NCBI GenBank assembly: GCA_034698045.1
Contig: JAQGAU010000733.1
Span: 1 to 24,476 of the forward strand
Direction of reading: 5' to 3'
DNA from: Paramacrobiotus richtersi
Taxonomy: Eukaryota; Tardigrada; Eutardigrada; Parachela; Macrobiotidae
DNA: 24,476 nt
Shown here piece after piece: positions 20,243 to 24,476 of the stretch; position 1 is the first letter of the stretch, and every line of letters starts with the position of its first letter. The position numbers and the translations under genes are program-made. Under the pieces are notes generated by a model, which was not told the DNA's origin, did not search any database, and worked only from the letters and a program-made list of their open reading frames with translations.

Positions 20243-20752
20243 CTAAAGCGGAACCGGTTAAACCGAAACTGTTTGTGACGTAGTCTATCTGCATGTGTCT
20301 TGCCTTGTGACTCATCGATGGCTGGCTGCGTAAATGCAAATTGACGCAGTGCTAGAGCGGAGATGCTTCTTAACTGAAAAGTTAGTTCCTGGGTTGGTCC
20401 ACCCAGGAGCGCCATAAAACGTATGATCTTAACACACTCAAACTGGATTGATGTAAGGCACGCCAGGACGTTAGAAGGTGGTGGGTTTATGGAATACGAT
20501 TCAGGAAAAGGTTTACACATTACACATTACGCGATACACGAAGCACACACGACAACAAACAGGGATTTTTATTAAGAAAGGAAATACGACCGTACGAACG
20601 CCGTAAGACGGAAACTAAATTGTAAGAAACATCTCCGCCCTAGCACTGCGTCAATTTGTATTTACGCGGCCAGCCATCGATGAGTCACAATGCAAGACAC
20701 AGGCAGAGAGACAACGTCACAAACACTTCCGGTATAACCGGTTCCGCTTTAG
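20243..20752. mobile_element. MITE-like non-autonomous DNA transposon with long terminal inverted repeats
   Basis: Starts CTAAAGCGGAACCGGTTA and ends with its reverse complement. The two arms (about 20243-20398 and 20597-20752) match over roughly 150 bp with few changes, including GTGACTCATCGATGGCTGGC and TTGACGCAGTGCTAG. Flanked on both sides by TA (20241-20242, 20753-20754), as for Tc1/mariner-type insertion. The interior of about 200 bp has no transposase; the 99-codon frame across it is not credible. The homologous D unit lacks it (single TA at about 15321). Superfamily assignment rests only on the TA target and is tentative. Confidence 0.85.
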
Positions 20753-20794
20753 TACCAAATGGCTAAGAATTTGTATCTGTAGTTACAGAACAGT

Positions 20795-21036
20795 ACCTGA
20801 TTAATTTCATTGCTACATTATAATCTAAGAAATTTCTCAATAAATAAAAGCAGTTGTGGTAAACTGTTTGTTTTGCGCTTGCCGTATACATGGTTCCTGA
20901 TGCAGTAAATTATGGCTAGACTACGGCCAGAACTTATTCCGTACAGATTCGTTATCTGCATTTAACAGCTCAGTTGGAAATTAATTTAGTTTGCTCATGG
21001 TGGTTAGAGCAGCAGACTGCAACTGTTCTCGTCGCG
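20795..21036. repeat. Far-downstream conserved block, E unit
   Basis: Counterpart of about 15335-15611. Resumes directly after the MITE with the same sequence order (TACCTGATTAATTTCATTG, TTATCTGCATTTAA, AGCAGACTGCAACTGTTCTC). Non-coding. Confidence 0.7.
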
Positions 21037-21056
21037 GAACTAATTTTGACCCTAGA
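20985..21056 (+). ncRNA. tRNA-like remnant (degenerate, possibly a tRNA-derived SINE head)
   Basis: GCTCATGGTGGTTAGAGC forms a tRNA D-arm (GCTC/GAGC stem). It is followed by AGCAGACTGCAACTG with a CTGCAA anticodon-loop-like core (GCA would be Cys). The anticodon stem has mismatches in the normal register, the T-arm and acceptor stem are not recognisable, and box B is absent. It is not a functional tRNA; it may be an old SINE head or chance. The 3' part is shared with the D unit (about 15570-15608). Confidence 0.25.
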
Positions 21057-21514
21057 CACACGTGTCAAAGACTCGACAAAGAAGCCACTCTTGGTATACT
21101 TACAGCATTGCGAATGCCGGTTTTATGAACCTGTGGTTTATGACGGTTTGTAACGCTGTTCACCGTAGAATTGTGACTGAAGATTTTCTGGCTCACCGAA
21201 CGGTTTCTCTGTTGTACTGTTGTTAATTAGGTCTGTGGTCGGATATATATTGTGACGTAAGTACTTAATTTCTCCATCACTACTGTTATTTGGCTCGAGA
21301 GATGAAATTAGCTTTATTGGGAATGCGATACAACGAAGCTGGCGCTAGAATAACTACTGCCGTTATGTCAATACTGGAATAATATTCTGCGTTTTTGATT
21401 CACATTGATGTGGAACTCTTTTCCACGGTTCTCACATATATATAATCTTAAACGAACTGTTATATGTCATATAAATGCGTCACTGCACACATGCTCTACA
21501 ACCGGTAGATATTA
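21037..21514. other. Intergenic region between E and F units
   Basis: AT-rich, with no gene or clear repeat seen. Corresponds in position to the much longer insertion of the D unit. Confidence 0.5.
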
Positions 21515-21850
21515 CGCTCTAGATGCGTTCTTTACATGCACTGGACATGTGGTTTTGGAAAGCGATTACACAGTTGCTGACTAGTTTCAGTAAACAAACA
21601 TCTGCAGTTTTCGTTCCTGCCCCCAGGCACCCACATTGCGCAGTTGATCAGGTGTAGACACTGTACACAGGATCCAACAAGTTTACAACACTGTGGATGA
21701 CTCGATGCACTGCCACGTGAGTCGCTCGTTAAAATATTAATTACCACCTACGTATGCACGCCATCACGATCTGGATCCCGCTTGCGTTTCCTCACATTTC
21801 TGTAAGCTTGCCAGCATTGAGGGAAACTGTCTGCCATATTACACTGACCA
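21515..21850. repeat. Distal upstream conserved block, F unit
   Basis: Counterpart of 12425-12725 and 17335-17640. Carries GTGGTTTTGGAA, TTCCTGCCCCCAGGCACCCA and GTGAGTCGCTCGTTAAAAT, about 1.4 kb before gene F. Confidence 0.7.
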
Positions 21851-22770
21851 ACTGCACGACAAATCATTTTTAAACAAGTGCGCGACAGATCTCTATCCTG
21901 CAGTATCAAATACATTTTTTCTACAGTGAATCGTTTATTATTGTTGTAAACAGGCATAGTTGTGTACTTCAAAAAACGGTGACGTGTTTGCACATTAAAA
22001 GACACAAAAAGCAGCATTGTTTTCGAAATCGAGCAGTTCTTCACACGAGGTATTGCTTTTGCCTTATAATATATCCACTTATCTGTCTGTTAAATTTAAT
22101 CGTTTAACTGAAGTAAATAATGGGGCGAGGTTGTCCATAAGTACATGCAAAACATACTAAAATTTTATGAAGGTAGCATAGTGCGATCTTCTAATATTAT
22201 TGTCTGTTCTAATAAGTCTTATACCAGTCGTAGTAATTTACAGCACTCCATGCTATTAAAGTGTGCGCAAGGAAAATTGTTGGTTAATCAAAAGATTAAA
22301 ACAAAGTATGAAAGTGTCGTATCAGTAGCCTTGTACCAAGTGCGGATTATTTTTTTAGATTCCAATGGTGTATGGAAAAATCTTACAATTTCAAATTTCA
22401 GCCGGCAGTAGAATGTGGAAAAATAAAAAGATTTTGTCCAAAAAAGGCATATCCCTTATCGTACACTATTGCAATGGCTGTAACAATTACACAGGTTGAT
22501 GATAAAGCTTTGCAGGATATAAAAACAACAACCGAATAACGTTTGGGTCTGAACTCTTTACCAAGAAACCATTAGCCTTGCCGCAGGGCTTCGACACGAC
22601 AAACACGACATGAACATGGAAGTACAGTATCCAAAGACGGCCGTCCGTCGTGCTTTTCGGAATTTATTATATACGCAGACGTATTCTATCTGTCTACGAA
22701 AACAGCATTCACGTATGCTGACTGGCAAAAAAGGCAAGGCATGATTAACCGAATTGTTTAATTGCGGAGA
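21851..22770. other. Upstream region of gene F
   Basis: No gene supportable. Parts align with 17640-18440 of the E unit. From about 22545 the shared proximal upstream sequence begins (TTGCCGCAGG, GACGGCCGTCCG, AATTTATTATATACGCAGACG). Confidence 0.5.
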
Positions 22771-22841
22771 CGTGGTTAACAAACCCATTAAATGGGCAGA
22801 TGAGGTTGCTGCGCACACGCTGCAGTTCAAACATATATAAG
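22771..22841 (+). promoter_or_regulatory. Proximal promoter of gene F (shared module plus TATA box)
   Basis: CGTGGTTAACAAACCCATTA (22771-22790) then AATGGGCAGATG and TATATAAG (22834-22841), 93 bp before the ATG. Best preserved together with that of D. Confidence 0.7.
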
Positions 22842-22933
22842 CCCGTCATAAAAATCAGAAGCTGCACTGTGTCGTCCTACCATTCTAATCATTTTCCTCA
22901 GTTGTAACTTGACTCTACAGTACCTCGTCCACA

Positions 22934-23924
22934 ATGATTCGCGCAGTGATTTTTGCGGCTCTTGTTGCCGGCATCAGCGCTCAAGCGTGCTTTCCACCAG
23001 TCATCCCGCGCCCCGAAACTGGAGAGCGTAAGCGAATCGCATCAAGAATCAAGCATAAAATATATGGGTAAACGGAGTAATTTTTGTTTAGCCTTGTTCA
23101 GAGCCCTGCTGAATGATTTGAATAATGCGGAGAATGCGGCCGCCTCGATCTCCGCGGCGGCTCAGGGCAACGGTGGATGCACCAAGTTCGAGAATCTTCC
23201 TGACTTTTTTACCCAGCTGTTGGTGACCATTAATGCCGATAACGCCTGGTTGGACAAGGTGGGAGGCGGCTGGGTGCCCAGTGGACTGGAGTGCATCGGT
23301 GTCAACCTCCGCATTGACTTCGACCTGAAGAACATCCAGGGCAAAGCCGAAACGCCCGTTATACCTGCAACCCCCTGTCCCCCCACTTCGGGAGCAGGTT
23401 CGTAAATTACTAGCACCACATGTAGGGGTCACGGATTGTTGTATGGTGATAAAAAGGATGTAATCAGAAGCAGCTTGCCAGGTGCAATACGTATGTAACT
23501 CAATTCTTGGCTATTTGACCTAAATCATATTCGATATACGTAAGATCGTTTAAGTCAGGCAGTAGTTTAAACTGTCATGTACGTCCTGTATACATCCTTT
23601 AAATTATATAACTAGTGTGTGTGTGTCTCTGCAGCTTTCTCCCAGTACACGCTCCAACAGTTTGGTCGTTCCCTGGCCGCTCTGGGTGCCGCCCCTACCA
23701 GTAACAACCCGACGGGATGCTGGGAGACATACGTGAAGAACCTCAATGACGGCATTAAAGCGGTACAAACTGTCATTGCCGCCAATGACGTTGTCAACTG
23801 TCCTGCTGTCACCAAAACGCTGGCCAACGCTCTCAAGGGAATCCGTGCTTCCGCTGGCACTGCCCCCTGCCCCCAGCCCCCTCCTGTTGACACTACTACC
23901 ATGGCTTACGCTAGCTCTGGTTAA
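22934..23924 (+). CDS. Secreted Ala-rich Cys protein, cluster member F
   Basis: Exons 22934-23027, 23092-23397 and 23635-23924 (phase-1 introns) encode 229 residues. Signal peptide MIRAVIFAALVAGISAQ, then ACFPPVIPRPETGE. Middle exon: LLNDLNNAENAAASISAAA, GGC, DFFTQLLVTINADNAWLDK, SGLECIGVNLRIDFDLKNIQGKA, TPCPP. Last exon: FSQYTLQQFGRSLAALGAAP, a GCWETYVKNLNDGIKAV block with an extra Cys, VNCPAVTKT, LANALKGIR, then a Pro/Thr-rich tail with one more Cys (APCPQPPPVD) ending AYASSG. The tail is about 10-15 residues longer than in A or D. GDEC of the other copies reads GLEC here. Family not recognised. Confidence 0.9.
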
Positions 23925-24476
23925 CCGCATGGGTTTCTTCTTCGTAATTTTCATTGTTTGTGTGTTCGGAAATTATTATTCGTTGTCAACTTGTCACGCT
24001 TTGCAATTTTACAACAAGATGTGAAACAGCTGGAATGTTTTGCCGAACGAAAATAACAGTGTCCACCCGAAACACCTCAAGCGTAGATCATTCGACCCTA
24101 CAGTATATGTACAGATAATTATATTAGCGAACTTTGGATTTGCAGAGTCACCATAATATGACAACGCACGTAGTACACGCCTAAATATCGGTAAGGTCCG
24201 AATCCGATCACTTCTAGTACTGCATTTTCGAGGTTCGTCATAAGGTGCATATCAATTACGGCTTCTTAGATCTGCATGCCGACCATCTGTATGACGCTGC
24301 TTAATCGAAATACAGTTGCAATGGGAAGGTCCCTTGTTCCTAATTCCAGCTATATTTTCCAACTAACAAGCCTTAATTATAAGTACTGAATGCGGACATT
24401 ACATAACTAGGTAAGTGCACTCGCTGTTGGCGGGCACTGGTGGACCGAAGCGACCAGGAAAACCACACAGTTAATA
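23925..24476. other. Downstream flank of gene F
   Basis: Begins with the conserved 3' block (GTGAAACAGCTGGAATGTTT near 24021) with AATAAC in place of AATAAA. The rest follows the D/E flank loosely and contains no gene. The tandem unit may continue past the window. Confidence 0.55.

Noticed and set aside
20221-20520. 99-codon minus-strand frame
   Set aside because: Runs through the MITE terminal repeat and its flank; no transposase features.

Overview
The window is nuclear DNA from a multicellular animal. Every recognisable gene is split by short introns (about 50-250 bp) with GT..AG borders and consistent phases. One gene is a copper type II ascorbate-dependent monooxygenase of the dopamine beta-hydroxylase/MOXD1 type. 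Several genes have TATA boxes about 90-105 bp upstream of the ATG. Compact introns and close gene spacing suggest a small-genome invertebrate; a tardigrade or similar ecdysozoan is only a guess. No bacterial operon, CRISPR array or rRNA was seen.

Left part (1-3560): a 12-exon monooxygenase gene (+ strand, 5' end outside the window) keeps all six expected copper ligands but has an in-frame TAG two codons after the CuM methionine. It is followed tail-to-tail by a four-exon RidA (YjgF/UK114)-type gene on the - strand that has a signal peptide. Then comes about 2.1 kb of mostly non-coding DNA, with one doubtful three-exon fragment on the - strand (4681-5068).

Main part (5500-24000): a cluster of six paralogous genes, named A to F here: A + 5743-6701, B - 7346-8320, C + 10708-11660, D + 13699-14661, E + 18733-19752, F + 22934-23924. 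Each encodes a secreted, alanine-rich, cysteine-containing protein of 217-231 residues, always from three exons with two phase-1 introns. I do not recognise the family. B and C lie head-to-head in a large inverted duplication (about 1.8 kb arms, 1.2 kb spacer). D, E and F are direct tandem copies of a 4-5 kb unit whose upstream and downstream flanks are also conserved. A, D, E and F share a proximal promoter module; B and C have a different promoter. E looks like the odd member: degenerate TATA box, inverted duplication in the promoter, changes at invariant residues and a frameshifted C-terminus.

Added to this frame are a 510-bp MITE-like element with about 150-bp terminal inverted repeats (20243-20752), for which the D unit supplies the empty site; a D-unit-specific insertion (about 15612-17330) with a 199-codon open frame on the - strand and several perfect palindromes; and a tRNA-like remnant in the E unit with a partial counterpart in D. 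The cluster shows a secreted-protein family expanding by tandem and inverted duplication, with regulatory and coding divergence between copies. What the proteins do cannot be read from the sequence.
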